Shown piece by piece: positions 52,777 through 61,260 of a stretch of 64,000 bases of DNA; the first letter of the stretch is position 1, and each line of letters begins with the position of its first letter. The notes under the pieces are model-generated. The model was not told where the DNA came from and ran no database searches. It saw nothing but the letters and a program-made list of their open reading frames with translations. Both the position numbers and the translations under genes were made by a program. The stretch is from Nocardioides jishulii (GTDB taxonomy: Bacteria > Actinomycetota > Actinomycetes > Propionibacteriales > Nocardioidaceae), in assembly GCF_006007965.1 (NCBI RefSeq), contig NZ_CP040748.1, forward strand, positions 1,984,001-2,048,000, read 5' to 3'.

Positions 52777-53868
52777 TCAGGCGTCCTCTGCGAAGTCCTC
52801 GTCGGCGTGGGTGCCGGGGCGCGGGGCCCACGGCAGCTCCTTCGACGGACGGATCACGATGAGTCGGTCGCCGCGCGCGAGCTGGGTGACCACCGGGTCG
52901 TAGTAGTGGTAGATCTTCTCGTCGCGCACGATGGCGATCACCTGGTCACCGACCCGCTGCGGCTGCATGCCGACCTCGCTGAGCAGGAGGTCGCGCTCCC
53001 CCACCTCGAGGCCGGCGCCGGAGGTCAGCAGATCCTCCATCACGTCGCCCAGGTCAGGGGAAAGCGTCGAGAGGCCGAGAAGGCGGCCGACGGTCTCGGC
53101 GGTGGTGATGACGGAGTCGGCACCCGACTGCTTCATGAGCGGGACGTTGTCCTCCTCACGCACCGCAGCGACGATGTGGACCTCGGGGTTGAGCTGGCGC
53201 ACGGTGAGCGTGGCCAAGACGTTGGTCGCGTCCTGGTTGGTGGTGATGATGACCTGATGGGCCCCCTGGACGTCAGCGGTGAGCAGGATCTGGCGACGGG
53301 TCGCGTCACCGCTGATGACCGCGAACCCGTCGGCGTGGGCGTCGGTGAGGGCCGTGGGGCTCGGGTCCACCACCACGATGCTGCCGCGCTCCATCCCGTT
53401 CTTCACCAGGGTCAGGGCAGCGCTACGCCCCTTCGTGCCGTAGCCGATGACGACGACGTGGTCTCCCATGTTCTTCCTCCACCGGGCGACCCGGAACAGT
53501 TCGCGGCTCTGGCTGGCCAGCACCTCGAGCGTGGTACCGATCAGCAGCACCAGGAAGGCGATGCGGGCCGGCGTGATGATGAATGCGTTGATCAGCCGGG
53601 CGCCGTCCGAGACCGGCACGATGTCGCCGTACCCAGTCGTGCTCAGCGTGACGGTCGTGTAGTAGATGGCGTCGAGAAGGCTCACGTGACCCGTGGGGTC
53701 GTTGGCGTCGCGGTAGCCGTCCGCATCGAAGTAGACCAGCAGCACGGTGCCGACGAGGATCGCGGCAGCGGCAGCGATCCGTCGCCCGAGCGCGGCCCAC
53801 GGAGACTGCTCCGGGTCCGGCAGCTTGACCGTCGTGCTGCCGGTCGGCTCCACAGGCATCTGGCTCAC
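52777..53868 (-). CDS. potassium channel protein with TrkA-N/TrkA-C regulatory domains
   Basis: 363 aa from the GTG at 53868 that overlaps the YihY stop (GTGA); ATG at 53859 is the alternative. One membrane helix (~30-48), pore helix and filter TTVTLSTTGYGDIVPVSDGA, second membrane helix (~92-115), then an RCK domain with VVVIGYGTKGRSAALTLVKN and VVDPSPTALTDA, and a TrkA-C domain near the end. Likely a ligand-gated K+ channel of the MthK type. Confidence 0.9.
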   Translation of the reverse strand: MSQMPVEPTGSTTVKLPDPEQSPWAALGRRIAAAAAILVGTVLLVYFDADGYRDANDPTGHVSLLDAIYYTTVTLSTTGYGDIVPVSDGARLINAFIITPARIAFLVLLIGTTLEVLASQSRELFRVARWRKNMGDHVVVIGYGTKGRSAALTLVKNGMERGSIVVVDPSPTALTDAHADGFAVISGDATRRQILLTADVQGAHQVIITTNQDATNVLATLTVRQLNPEVHIVAAVREEDNVPLMKQSGADSVITTAETVGRLLGLSTLSPDLGDVMEDLLTSGAGLEVGERDLLLSEVGMQPQRVGDQVIAIVRDEKIYHYYDPVVTQLARGDRLIVIRPSKELPWAPRPGTHADEDFAEDA

Positions 53869-54836
53869 GCCACTGAGTCTTTCACGCCGACGCGGAGCCG
53901 GAGGCGTTGCACGAGCTCGCGTCGGGCCCTGGACGTGGACGACTGCGGGAAGACCGTGTCGAAGGCCGCGTTGACGGCGGCTCCGACCAGCACGGCGATG
54001 GAGAGCAGGTAGAGCCACAGCAGCACCGCGATCGGGGCCGCCAGGGGGCCGAAGACCGAGCTCGACTCCGAGGCCGTCTCGGTCAGGATCCAGCGCAGCA
54101 GGAACGACCCGGCGATCCAGCTCACCAGGGAGAAGACCGCGCCGGGCAGGTTGAAGCTCCAGTTGGTCCGTACCGGCACCGAGACGTGGTAGAGCGTCGC
54201 CAGGAAGCAGACGCAGAGCACGATGACCACCGGCCAGTAGAACTGCAGCAGCATGTCGAAGGTGTCCGGCAGCCACTTGCTGAGCAGGCCCGGGCCCGCC
54301 ACCACCAGCGGCAGAGCGAGCGCCCCCATCGCCATCGCCAGGAGGTAGAGCGAGAAGGAGAGCGCCCGGGTCCGGACGATCCCCCGGTGTCCACCGAGGC
54401 CGTGCATGATCGTGATGGTGTCGACGAAGACGTTGAGTGCCCGGGAGCCCGACCACAGCGCCAGGAAGAAGCCCAGCGACATCACGTCGAAACGGCCCTC
54501 CGCCAGGACCTCCGCGATCGTCGGCTCGATCACCCGGCTGACGGCGTCGTCGGTGAGGGCCTGCGAGGCCAGCGCGATGATGGCCTCCTGCAGGTCGGCG
54601 ACCTGCGCCGGCGGGTAGCGCTCGGAGACGAAGCCGATCGCACCGGTGAGCGCGAAGACCAGCGGCGGCACCGAGAGGATCGCGAAGAAGGCAGCCTCCG
54701 CGGCGAGTCCCGTGACGCGGTGACGCAGGCAGGCACCGAAGGCGGTCACGACGAGACGCCACACCACGTGGGCGAGCTGGACCGTCCGGCCACGGACCCA
54801 GGGGATCACGCGATCCCACGGGTGCTGTGACGGCAT
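53865..54836 (-). CDS. YihY/BrkB-family membrane protein
   Basis: 323 aa from the ATG at 54836. Six or so membrane helices with the family signature LAAEAAFFAILSVPPLVFAL, SLGFFLALWSGSRALNVFVD and FGPLAAPIAVLLWLYLLSIA. Function uncertain. Start codon is 6 nt after TACCGT on the minus strand. Followed by the K+ channel gene with a 4-nt overlap, so one operon. Confidence 0.88.
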   Translation of the reverse strand: MPSQHPWDRVIPWVRGRTVQLAHVVWRLVVTAFGACLRHRVTGLAAEAAFFAILSVPPLVFALTGAIGFVSERYPPAQVADLQEAIIALASQALTDDAVSRVIEPTIAEVLAEGRFDVMSLGFFLALWSGSRALNVFVDTITIMHGLGGHRGIVRTRALSFSLYLLAMAMGALALPLVVAGPGLLSKWLPDTFDMLLQFYWPVVIVLCVCFLATLYHVSVPVRTNWSFNLPGAVFSLVSWIAGSFLLRWILTETASESSSVFGPLAAPIAVLLWLYLLSIAVLVGAAVNAAFDTVFPQSSTSRARRELVQRLRLRVGVKDSVA

Positions 54837-54841
54837 GCGCC

Positions 54842-54848
54842 TACGGTA
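54842..54848. promoter_or_regulatory. shared bidirectional -10 element TACGGTA
   Basis: TACGGT (54842-54847) on plus and TACCGT (54848-54843) on minus overlap by 5 bp. Each is followed by exactly 6 nt and an ATG (54854 plus, 54836 minus), giving two divergent leaderless mRNAs from a 17-bp intergenic gap. Confidence 0.6.
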
Positions 54849-54853
54849 GCCAC

Positions 54854-56488
54854 ATGCAGACCGAACTCCGGGCACCTGCCAACCAGACACCCCCACTGGT
54901 GGGTCACGACGTCGTGGCGTGTGACGCGGCCCTCACCACGGCGGTGCTCACCCATGGCGACCAGGAGGTCCTGACGAGCCTGGGTGACCTGGGGCGCGAT
55001 GCGGGCAGCGAGGAGGCACGCGAGCACGGACTCGCTGCCAACGACCACCCGCCGCGACTGGTCGCGTACGACCGGCACGGGCACCGTGTCGACGAGGTCG
55101 CCTTCCACCCGTCGTGGCACTGGCTGATGGAACGCGCCGTGGGGCACGGGCTCCAGGCCGCCCCGTGGGTCTCCGGCGCCGAGCACGCCCACCTGCGCCG
55201 GGCGGCGGGTTTTCTCGCCTGGTCGCAGACCGAGCCGGGGCACGGTTGCCCGATCTCCATGACGTACGCCGCCGTCCCCGCCCTCCGCGTCGACGAGGCG
55301 ATCGCGCAGGAGTGGGTGCCAGGGCTGGCCGCGACGTCGTACGACTTCGGCGTGCGCGACCCGCGGACGAAGAGCGGGCTGCTCGCCGGGATGGGGATGA
55401 CCGAGAAGCAGGGCGGCTCCGACGTGCGCACCAACGTCACCCGGGCGGTGCCGACCAGCGAGGACGGCCTCTACACGCTGCGCGGGCACAAGTGGTTCAC
55501 CTCGGCACCGATGAACGACGTCTTCCTGGTGCTGGCCCAGGCCCCCGGCGGGCTCACGTGCTTCGTGATGCCGCGGGTGCTGCCCGACGGCACGCGCAAC
55601 GCCTTCGACGTCGTACGCCTCAAGGACAAGCTCGGCAACCGTTCCAACGCCTCGGGTGAGCTGGAGTTCGACGGCACGCTGGTACGCCGGCTCGGCAACG
55701 AGGGGCGCGGGGTGCGGACCATCATCGAGATGGTCGCCGCCACCCGGCTCGACTGCGTCATCGGCTCGGCCGCGCTGATGCGCCACGCCGTGGCGGAGGC
55801 ATCCTGGCACGTCGCCCACCGCAGCGCCTTCGGCGGAGTGCTGGCCGACAAGCCCTTGATGCGCAACGTGGTGGCCGACCTGGCTCTCGAGTCCGAGGCG
55901 GCCACGGCCCTCGCGCTGCGTCTGGCCGCCGCCGTCGACCGCGTGGACGACCCGCAGGAGGCAGCGCTGCGGCGTATCGCCCTGCCCTTGGCCAAGTTCT
56001 GGGTCTGCAAGCGGACTCCGGCCATGGTCGCGGAGGCCCTGGAGTGCCTGGGCGGCAACGGCTACGTGGAGGAGTCCGGGCTCCCGTTGATGTATCGCGA
56101 GGCCCCGCTCAACTCGGTGTGGGAGGGCTCGGGCAACGTGAACGCGCTCGACGTGCTGCGAGCGCTCGCCCGGGAGCCGGAGTCGCTGGCCGCGTGGATG
56201 GGCGAGGTGGGGGCGGCCCGCGGCGCCAACGCCGACCTCGACCGGGCGGTCGACGAGACCCTGGTGCTGCTCGGCGAGTCAGGCGCGGCGGAGGGATCGG
56301 CCCGCCTGCTGGCCGGGCGGATGGCGACCTGCCTGCAGGGCTCGTTGCTGGTGCGGTACGCCCCGGCTGAGGTCTCCGACCTCTTCTGCGCCTCACGACT
56401 CACCGGTGGACACCACGGCGCCTACGGGATGCTCACCGGTGGCGACCAGGCGTTCCTCGTCGAGCGGGCGACGCCAGTCCTGGACTGA
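54854..56488 (+). CDS. AidB-like acyl-CoA dehydrogenase family protein
   Basis: 544 aa. N-terminal AidB-type domain, then SMTYAAVPALRVD, MGMTEKQGGSDVRTNVTRAV, GHKWFTSAPMNDVFLVLAQA, the helical FAD-binding part with IIEMVAATRLDCVIGSAALM and CLGGNGYVEESGLPLMYREA, where the catalytic Glu region of the family lies. It resembles E. coli AidB (alkylation response) more than fatty-acid oxidation enzymes. No Ada operator was recognised upstream. Confidence 0.88.
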   Translation: MQTELRAPANQTPPLVGHDVVACDAALTTAVLTHGDQEVLTSLGDLGRDAGSEEAREHGLAANDHPPRLVAYDRHGHRVDEVAFHPSWHWLMERAVGHGLQAAPWVSGAEHAHLRRAAGFLAWSQTEPGHGCPISMTYAAVPALRVDEAIAQEWVPGLAATSYDFGVRDPRTKSGLLAGMGMTEKQGGSDVRTNVTRAVPTSEDGLYTLRGHKWFTSAPMNDVFLVLAQAPGGLTCFVMPRVLPDGTRNAFDVVRLKDKLGNRSNASGELEFDGTLVRRLGNEGRGVRTIIEMVAATRLDCVIGSAALMRHAVAEASWHVAHRSAFGGVLADKPLMRNVVADLALESEAATALALRLAAAVDRVDDPQEAALRRIALPLAKFWVCKRTPAMVAEALECLGGNGYVEESGLPLMYREAPLNSVWEGSGNVNALDVLRALAREPESLAAWMGEVGAARGANADLDRAVDETLVLLGESGAAEGSARLLAGRMATCLQGSLLVRYAPAEVSDLFCASRLTGGHHGAYGMLTGGDQAFLVERATPVLD

Positions 56489-56493
56489 GCGCA

Positions 56494-56550
56494 GTTGTGT
56501 GCACGGATCGGCCGCCCTGACGGCGCGTCGAGCCGATTCGCGCACACAAC
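56494..56550. repeat. 57-bp imperfect palindrome, copy 1
   Basis: Starts GTTGTGTGCACGGATCGGC and ends GCCGATTCGCGCACACAAC; these 19-nt ends are inverted repeats with 3 mismatches. The middle contains CCTGACGGCG. 50 of 57 bases equal copy 2 at 57509. Located 5 bp after the acyl-CoA dehydrogenase stop. Confidence 0.88.
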
Positions 56551-56619
56551 CACCTCCGTCTCCCCCACCGGCCCCGGCGCGGGATCCGACGCGCGCGCCT
56601 CCGCGCGACAGTGCTGCCC

Positions 56620-57501
56620 ATGGAAGGACGACTGACCCGGGTCACCCACGGTGCCTATCGACGTGTCGACGCAATCGATCCCGAGCACGCCACGCTGCGG
56701 GCGTGGCTGGGCGTGCTGCCCCGCGGGACGGCCTTCACCCACGTGACGGGTGCGATGCTGCTCGGACTGTGGCTGCCACCACTCCCACCCGAGCCGCTCG
56801 TGGTCGTGCAGCTGCCACGCGGCGCCCACCCGGTCCGCAGGCCCGGCCTCAAGGCGCTGCGCAGCACTTCCGCTGCTCACTCCCGCTCGGTCGCAGGGCT
56901 GCCCGTGGCCCCGGTGACCGACGTACTCCTCAGCCTGTGCCGTGACCTGGACGACCTCGGTGCCCTGATGGCGGTGGACGCCGCCCTGCACCTGGGGCTG
57001 GCCACGAGCGAGGGGCTCGCCCACGCCTCCGCGCCCCGACGGCACGGTGCCCCACGGCTCCGACGCCTGCTGCTCAACGCCGACCTACGCACGGAGTCAC
57101 CGTGGGAGACGGTCCTGCGCGAGTTCCACCGTCACGTGGACGCACCGGTCACCCCCCAGTACAAGGTGAGGCGCGACGACGGTGGGTTCGTGGCACGCGG
57201 CGACCTACGGGTCGGCGAGTCGCTGGTCCTGCACGAGTACGACGGCGGTGTCCACCGCGACGTCGAGCAGCACCGGTCCGACCTCCGGCGCGACCGGCGG
57301 TTGGAGGAGGCTGGATGGACGCGGCGGGGCTACACCTCGAGCGACCTCGTCCACCAACCTCGGGCACTCCTGAGTGACGTCGACCGTACGCTGGGCCGCC
57401 CGCACGACCCCGGCCGACTGGTCGTCTGGGGCGCCACGCTGCGCGCCTCGACCCTCACGCGGGCCGGCCGGGCGCTGATCTGGCCGCGCCTCATGAAGTG
57501 A
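56620..57501 (+). CDS. AbiEi-like N-terminus + Vsr/DUF559-like endonuclease fold protein
   Basis: 293 aa from the ATG at 56620; a GTG at 56611 is possible. N-terminal part: LTRVTHGAYRRVDAIDPEHA and TAFTHVTGAMLLGLWLPPLP, as in actinobacterial proteins annotated near AbiEi antitoxins. C-terminal part: SPWETVLREFHRHVDAPVTP QYKV, GDLRVGESLVLHEYDGGVHR, QHRSDLRRDRRLEEAGW, a Vsr/DUF559-like nuclease core with E...D...EYD and a following R..L...GW. Activity not known. It sits alone between two copies of a palindrome, 70 and 8 bp away. Confidence 0.75.
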   Translation: MEGRLTRVTHGAYRRVDAIDPEHATLRAWLGVLPRGTAFTHVTGAMLLGLWLPPLPPEPLVVVQLPRGAHPVRRPGLKALRSTSAAHSRSVAGLPVAPVTDVLLSLCRDLDDLGALMAVDAALHLGLATSEGLAHASAPRRHGAPRLRRLLLNADLRTESPWETVLREFHRHVDAPVTPQYKVRRDDGGFVARGDLRVGESLVLHEYDGGVHRDVEQHRSDLRRDRRLEEAGWTRRGYTSSDLVHQPRALLSDVDRTLGRPHDPGRLVVWGATLRASTLTRAGRALIWPRLMK

Positions 57502-57508
57502 GGAGCGG

Positions 57509-57565
57509 GTTGTGTGCGCGAATGGGCCGTCCTGACGGCGTGTCGAGTCGATTCGTGCACACAAC
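57509..57565. repeat. 57-bp imperfect palindrome, copy 2
   Basis: Same orientation as copy 1: starts GTTGTGTGCGCGAATGGGC and ends GTCGATTCGTGCACACAAC, with CCTGACGGCG in the middle. Begins 8 bp after the Vsr-like gene stop. Confidence 0.88.
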
Positions 57566-57567
57566 GC

Positions 57568-57602
57568 ACGTGGCCCCCGCCCTCGAGGGGCAGGGGCCAC
57601 GC
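57568..57602 (-). terminator. terminator hairpin of glyA
   Basis: GTGGCCCCCGCCC-TCGA-GGGGCAGGGGCCAC with one or two mismatches, 14 nt past the glyA stop on the minus strand; no T-run. Confidence 0.55.
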
Positions 57603-57615
57603 GCTCGGACTCGGC

Positions 57616-59064
57616 TCAGGAGAGCTCGAGACCCGGGTAGAGCGGGTTGGCGTCGAGCAGCTCGGCGCTGGCGGCGCGCACGCGGTCAGCGACGCCGTCC
57701 GCGAGGACGTACGACGCCTTCGACGGGCCACCGGCCTTCGTGGTGCCGGGCTTGGTGTTCGACAGCACGTCGACGATGAGCTCGGCCACCGTGTCGAACT
57801 CGGCCTGACCGAAGCCACGGGTGGTGAGCGCAGGCGTGCCGAGGCGGATGCCGGAGGTGTACCAGGCGCCGTTCGGGTCGGCCGGGACGGAGTTGCGGTT
57901 GGTGACGACGCCGGCGTCGAGCAGCGCCGACTCCGCCTGGCGACCGGTGAGGCCGTAGGAGGAGACGTCGACCAGGACCCAGGTGGTTGTCGGTACCGCC
58001 CGTCACCCCAGGTTGGTGTCGCGCTTCAGGAAGCCCTCGGCGAGGTGCTGGGCGTTGTCGGCGACCTGCTGGGCGTACGACTGGAACTCCGTGGTGCGCG
58101 CCTCGGCGAACGCGACGGCCTTGGCCGCCATGACGTGGCTCAGCGGACCACCGAGGACCATCGGGCAGCCGCGGTCGACGGAGGGCGCGTACTCCTCGGT
58201 GGCGAGGATGAAGCCACCGCGCGGGCCGCGCAGCGACTTGTGCGAGGTCGAGGTGACGACGTCGGCGTAGGGAACCGGGTTCTCCTCACCGGTGAAGACC
58301 TTGCCGGCGACCAGACCCGCGAAGTGGGCCATGTCGACCATCAGGGTGGCGCCGACCTCGTCGGCGATCTCGCGCATCTTGGCGAAGTTGACCCGGCGCG
58401 GGTAGGCGGAGTAGCCGGCCACGAGGATCAGCGGCTTGAACTCCTTCGCCTTGGCGCGCAGCGCGTCGTAGTCGATCAGGCCGGTCGCCGGGTCGGTGCC
58501 GTACTGGTTCTGGTGGAACATCTTGCCGGAGATGTTCGGGCGGAAGCCGTGCGTCAGGTGGCCACCCGCGTCGAGCGACATGCCCAGCAGGCGCTGGTTG
58601 CCGAGCTCGCCGCGCAGCTTCTCCCAGTCGGCCTCGGTGAGGTCGTTCATGTTCTTGACGCCGACGTTCTTCAGCCAGGGGCCCTCCACGCGGTGGGCGA
58701 GGATGGCCCAGTACGCGGTGAGGTTGGCGTCGATGCCGGAGTGCGGCTGGACGTAGGCGTACTCGGCGCCGAAGAGCTCGCGCGCGTGCTCGGCGGCCAG
58801 CGACTCGACGGTGTCGACGTTCTGGCAGCCGGCGTAGAAGCGGTGACCGACGGTGCCCTCCGCGTACTTGTCGCTGAACCAGGTGCCCATGGTGAGCAGC
58901 ACGGCCGGCGACGCGTAGTTCTCGGAGGCGATGAGCTTCAGCGAACCTCGCTGGTCGGCCAGCTCCTGCCGAGTGGCCTCGGCGATGCGGGGCTCGACGG
59001 AGGCGATCACCTTCAGGGCGGAGTCGTACGCAGCGCTTGCGGTGGCGGCAACAGAGTCGGTCAT
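57616..59064 (-). CDS. glyA: serine hydroxymethyltransferase with two compensating frameshifts
   Basis: The full locus (1449 nt, 482 codons) reads as long actinobacterial Gly[44 protein letters not shown]-lysine motif [15 protein letters not shown]. The frame closes at a TGA (58003-58005) after 353 aa because one G is missing from the run at 58006-58009. An extra G at 57978-57980 restores frame, and the rest reads [20 protein letters not shown] to GLELS. Expected sequence across the gap is VTGGTDNHL. GlyA supplies one-carbon units and is normally essential, so sequencing error is a serious alternative. Confidence 0.85.
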
Positions 59065-59214
59065 GGCCCCAGCCTAATTCGTGCGGTCCGGCCCCGCCGG
59101 AGGGCACTCCTACAGGGGTGTGACCTGCGCCTCACGAGGCCTTTCCCTTCCGCTTGGCATACCCCAAATGGTGTCCATATATTGGTACGAGCATCCACGA
59201 TACGAGATGACGAG

Positions 59215-59244
59215 TTGTGGCAAGTGTGTCCGCACGATGAGACT
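59215..59244 (+). promoter_or_regulatory. promoter of the sulfur-assimilation operon
   Basis: TTGTGG (59215-59220), 18 nt, GAGACT (59239-59244), then 6 nt to the GTG of the leader peptide at 59251. Spacing fits a leaderless leader ORF. Confidence 0.5.
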
Positions 59245-59250
59245 CGCCGC

Positions 59251-59340
59251 GTGATCAGCCGAGAAACTCACGCTTACCTCGTGGCCCGCCGCCACGTGGA
59301 CCTGATGCGCATCGGCAGCATGACCTGTTGTCCCCGCTGA
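59251..59340 (+). CDS. cysteine-rich leader peptide (attenuator) of the sulfur operon
   Basis: 29 aa, ending RRHVDLMRIGSMTCCPR. The RRHVDL(M/L)R...CC pattern upstream of sulfite-reductase genes is known in actinobacteria; mycobacterial polycysteine leader ORFs act as cysteine-responsive attenuators. When Cys-tRNA is low, ribosomes stall on the Cys-Cys codons (59329-59334) and downstream expression changes. The GTG at 59281 would give a 19-aa form. 56 nt precede sir. Confidence 0.75.
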   Translation: MISRETHAYLVARRHVDLMRIGSMTCCPR

Positions 59341-59396
59341 ACCTCCGACTGACCGACGCACGGCCTGCTCCCCCTCAGCGAATCTAGGACCACGCA

Positions 59397-61094
59397 ATGA
59401 CTGCCACCCCCGCTCCAGCCCGTCCCCGCCGCAAGCGCGGTGAAGGCCAGTGGGCTCTGGGTTACACCGAGCCGCTCAACAAGAACGAGCAGAGCAAGAA
59501 GGACGACAACCCCCTCAACGTCCGCGGGCGCATCCTCGGCATCTACTCCAAGCGCGGATTCGACTCGATCGACCCGGCCGACCTGCGCGGCCGGTTCCGC
59601 TGGATGGGCCTCTACACCCAGCGCGCCCCCGGCTTCGACGGCGGCAAGACCGCGACGCTGGAGGAGGAGGAGCTGGACGACCGCTACTTCATGATGCGCG
59701 TCCGCACCGACGGAGCCATCCTGGACGCGGCCGCCCTGCGCGCGCTGGGGACCGTGTCGGTCGACCACGCCCGTGGCACCGCCGACATCACCGACCGCAA
59801 CAACATCCAGTACCACTGGATCCAGATCGAGGACGTCCCGGAGATCTGGGAGCGCCTGGAGGCCGTCGGCCTGACCACGCTCGAGGCGTGCGGCGACTCG
59901 CCCCGCCCCTTCCTGGGCTCGCCGGTCGCCGGCATCGCCAAGGACGAGATCATCGACGGCACCCCGGCCATGGACGAGATCAAGCGCCGCGTGCTCGACA
60001 ACCCCGAGTTCTCGAACCTGCCCCGCAAGTTCAAGACCTCGGTGAGCGGGCACCCCAGCCACGACGCCGCCCCCGAGATCAACGACGTCTCCTTCGTCGG
60101 CACCGTCCACCCCGAGCACGGCCCGGGCTTCGACCTGTGGGTCGGCGGCGGACTCTCCACCAACCCGATGCTGGCAGTGAAGCTCGGCGTGTGGATCCCG
60201 CTCGACGAGGTGGCCGACGCCTGGGAGGGCGTCTGCGGCATCTTCCGCGACTACGGCTACCGCCGCCTGCGCTCCAAGGCCCGCCTCAAGTTCCTGGTCG
60301 CCGACTGGGGCATGGAGAAGTTCCGCGAGGTCCTCGAGACCGAGTACCTCAAGCGCACGCTCGTCTCCAACCCCTCCCCCGGCGTCCCGACCCGTCAGGG
60401 CGACCACGTGGGGGTGCACGAGCAGAACGACGGCAAGTTCTACGTCGGCGCCGCGCCCGTCGTGGGCCGCATCAACGGCGAGCTGCTCGTCGCCCTCGGC
60501 GACCTGGTGGAGAAGTACGGCGCCCGCGGCGTACGCCTGACCGCCTGGCAGAAGCTCGTGGTGATCGGCGTCGACGGCGCGGACACCGAGGCCCTCGTCG
60601 CCGACCTCCGCACCATCGGCCTGGACGCCCGTCCCTCCAACTGGCGCCGCAACACCATGGCCTGCACGGGCATCGAGTTCTGCAAACTCGCGATCGTCGA
60701 GACCAAGGCACGCGCAGCCGACCTCATCGGTGTGCTGGAGCAGCGCTTCCCCGACCTCGACACGCCGATCACCGTCAACGTCAACGGCTGCCCCAACGCC
60801 TGCGCCCGGACCCAGATCGCCGACATCGGCCTGAAGGGGCAGCTCGTGATGGACGCCGATGGTCGCCAGGTCGAGGGCTTCCAGGTGCACCTGGGCGGGG
60901 CGCTGGGCCTGCAGGCCAACTTCGGCCGCAAGCTGCGCGCCCACAAGGTGACCAGCGCCGGCCTCGACGACTACATCACCGCCGTGGTCACCAACTACCT
61001 CGCCGAGCGCACCGAGGGCGAGCAGTTCGCGGCGTGGGCCGCACGCACCGACGAGGCGAACCTTCGCGGCGACCTCGTCCTGGAACGGGCCTGA
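59397..61094 (+). CDS. sir: ferredoxin-dependent sulfite reductase
   Basis: 565 aa. Two ferrodoxin-like half domains; WMGLYTQR (Tyr) and EACGDSPR (Cys) match the Tyr-Cys cross-link of mycobacterial SirA/NirA. Siroheme/4Fe-4S ligands are in MACTGIEFCKLAIVE and NVNGCPNACARTQIADIGLK. Reduces sulfite to sulfide with six electrons. First structural gene after the cysteine leader. Confidence 0.93.
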   Translation: MTATPAPARPRRKRGEGQWALGYTEPLNKNEQSKKDDNPLNVRGRILGIYSKRGFDSIDPADLRGRFRWMGLYTQRAPGFDGGKTATLEEEELDDRYFMMRVRTDGAILDAAALRALGTVSVDHARGTADITDRNNIQYHWIQIEDVPEIWERLEAVGLTTLEACGDSPRPFLGSPVAGIAKDEIIDGTPAMDEIKRRVLDNPEFSNLPRKFKTSVSGHPSHDAAPEINDVSFVGTVHPEHGPGFDLWVGGGLSTNPMLAVKLGVWIPLDEVADAWEGVCGIFRDYGYRRLRSKARLKFLVADWGMEKFREVLETEYLKRTLVSNPSPGVPTRQGDHVGVHEQNDGKFYVGAAPVVGRINGELLVALGDLVEKYGARGVRLTAWQKLVVIGVDGADTEALVADLRTIGLDARPSNWRRNTMACTGIEFCKLAIVETKARAADLIGVLEQRFPDLDTPITVNVNGCPNACARTQIADIGLKGQLVMDADGRQVEGFQVHLGGALGLQANFGRKLRAHKVTSAGLDDYITAVVTNYLAERTEGEQFAAWAARTDEANLRGDLVLERA

Positions 61095-61095
61095 C

Positions 61096-61260
61096 ATGTC
61101 AGAGCGTTCGCAGCCCAACCACTGCCCCTACTGCGGTGACGACAACCTGTGGCCCCGCGAGGCCGAGCAGGGGCTGTCCGCGTGGGAGTGCCGGTCCTGC
61201 CTGCGCTCGTTCGGCCTGAAGATGTTCGGTTTGATCCCCCGACCCGAGGTGAGTTCATGA
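61096..61260 (+). CDS. 54-aa zinc-ribbon protein in the sulfur operon
   Basis: ATG at 61096, one nt after the sir stop; overlaps cysH by 4 nt. Contains CPYCGDDNLWPRE and WECRSCLRSFGLKM: a four-cysteine zinc ribbon. Such short zinc-ribbon ORFs recur between sir and cysH in actinobacteria, but their role is unknown; a Zn- or redox-sensing or chaperone role for cysH is speculation. Confidence 0.75.
   Translation: MSERSQPNHCPYCGDDNLWPREAEQGLSAWECRSCLRSFGLKMFGLIPRPEVSS

Noticed and set aside
57514..59340. 608-aa plus-strand frame across glyA
   Set aside because: Antisense shadow of glyA; only its last 90 nt overlap a real feature, the cysteine leader ORF in the same frame.
59274..61118. 614-aa open frame antisense to sir
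   Set aside because: GC-rich coding strands leave long antisense frames; the plus strand is an unmistakable sulfite reductase, and the antisense protein has repetitive Val/Gly/Leu composition.
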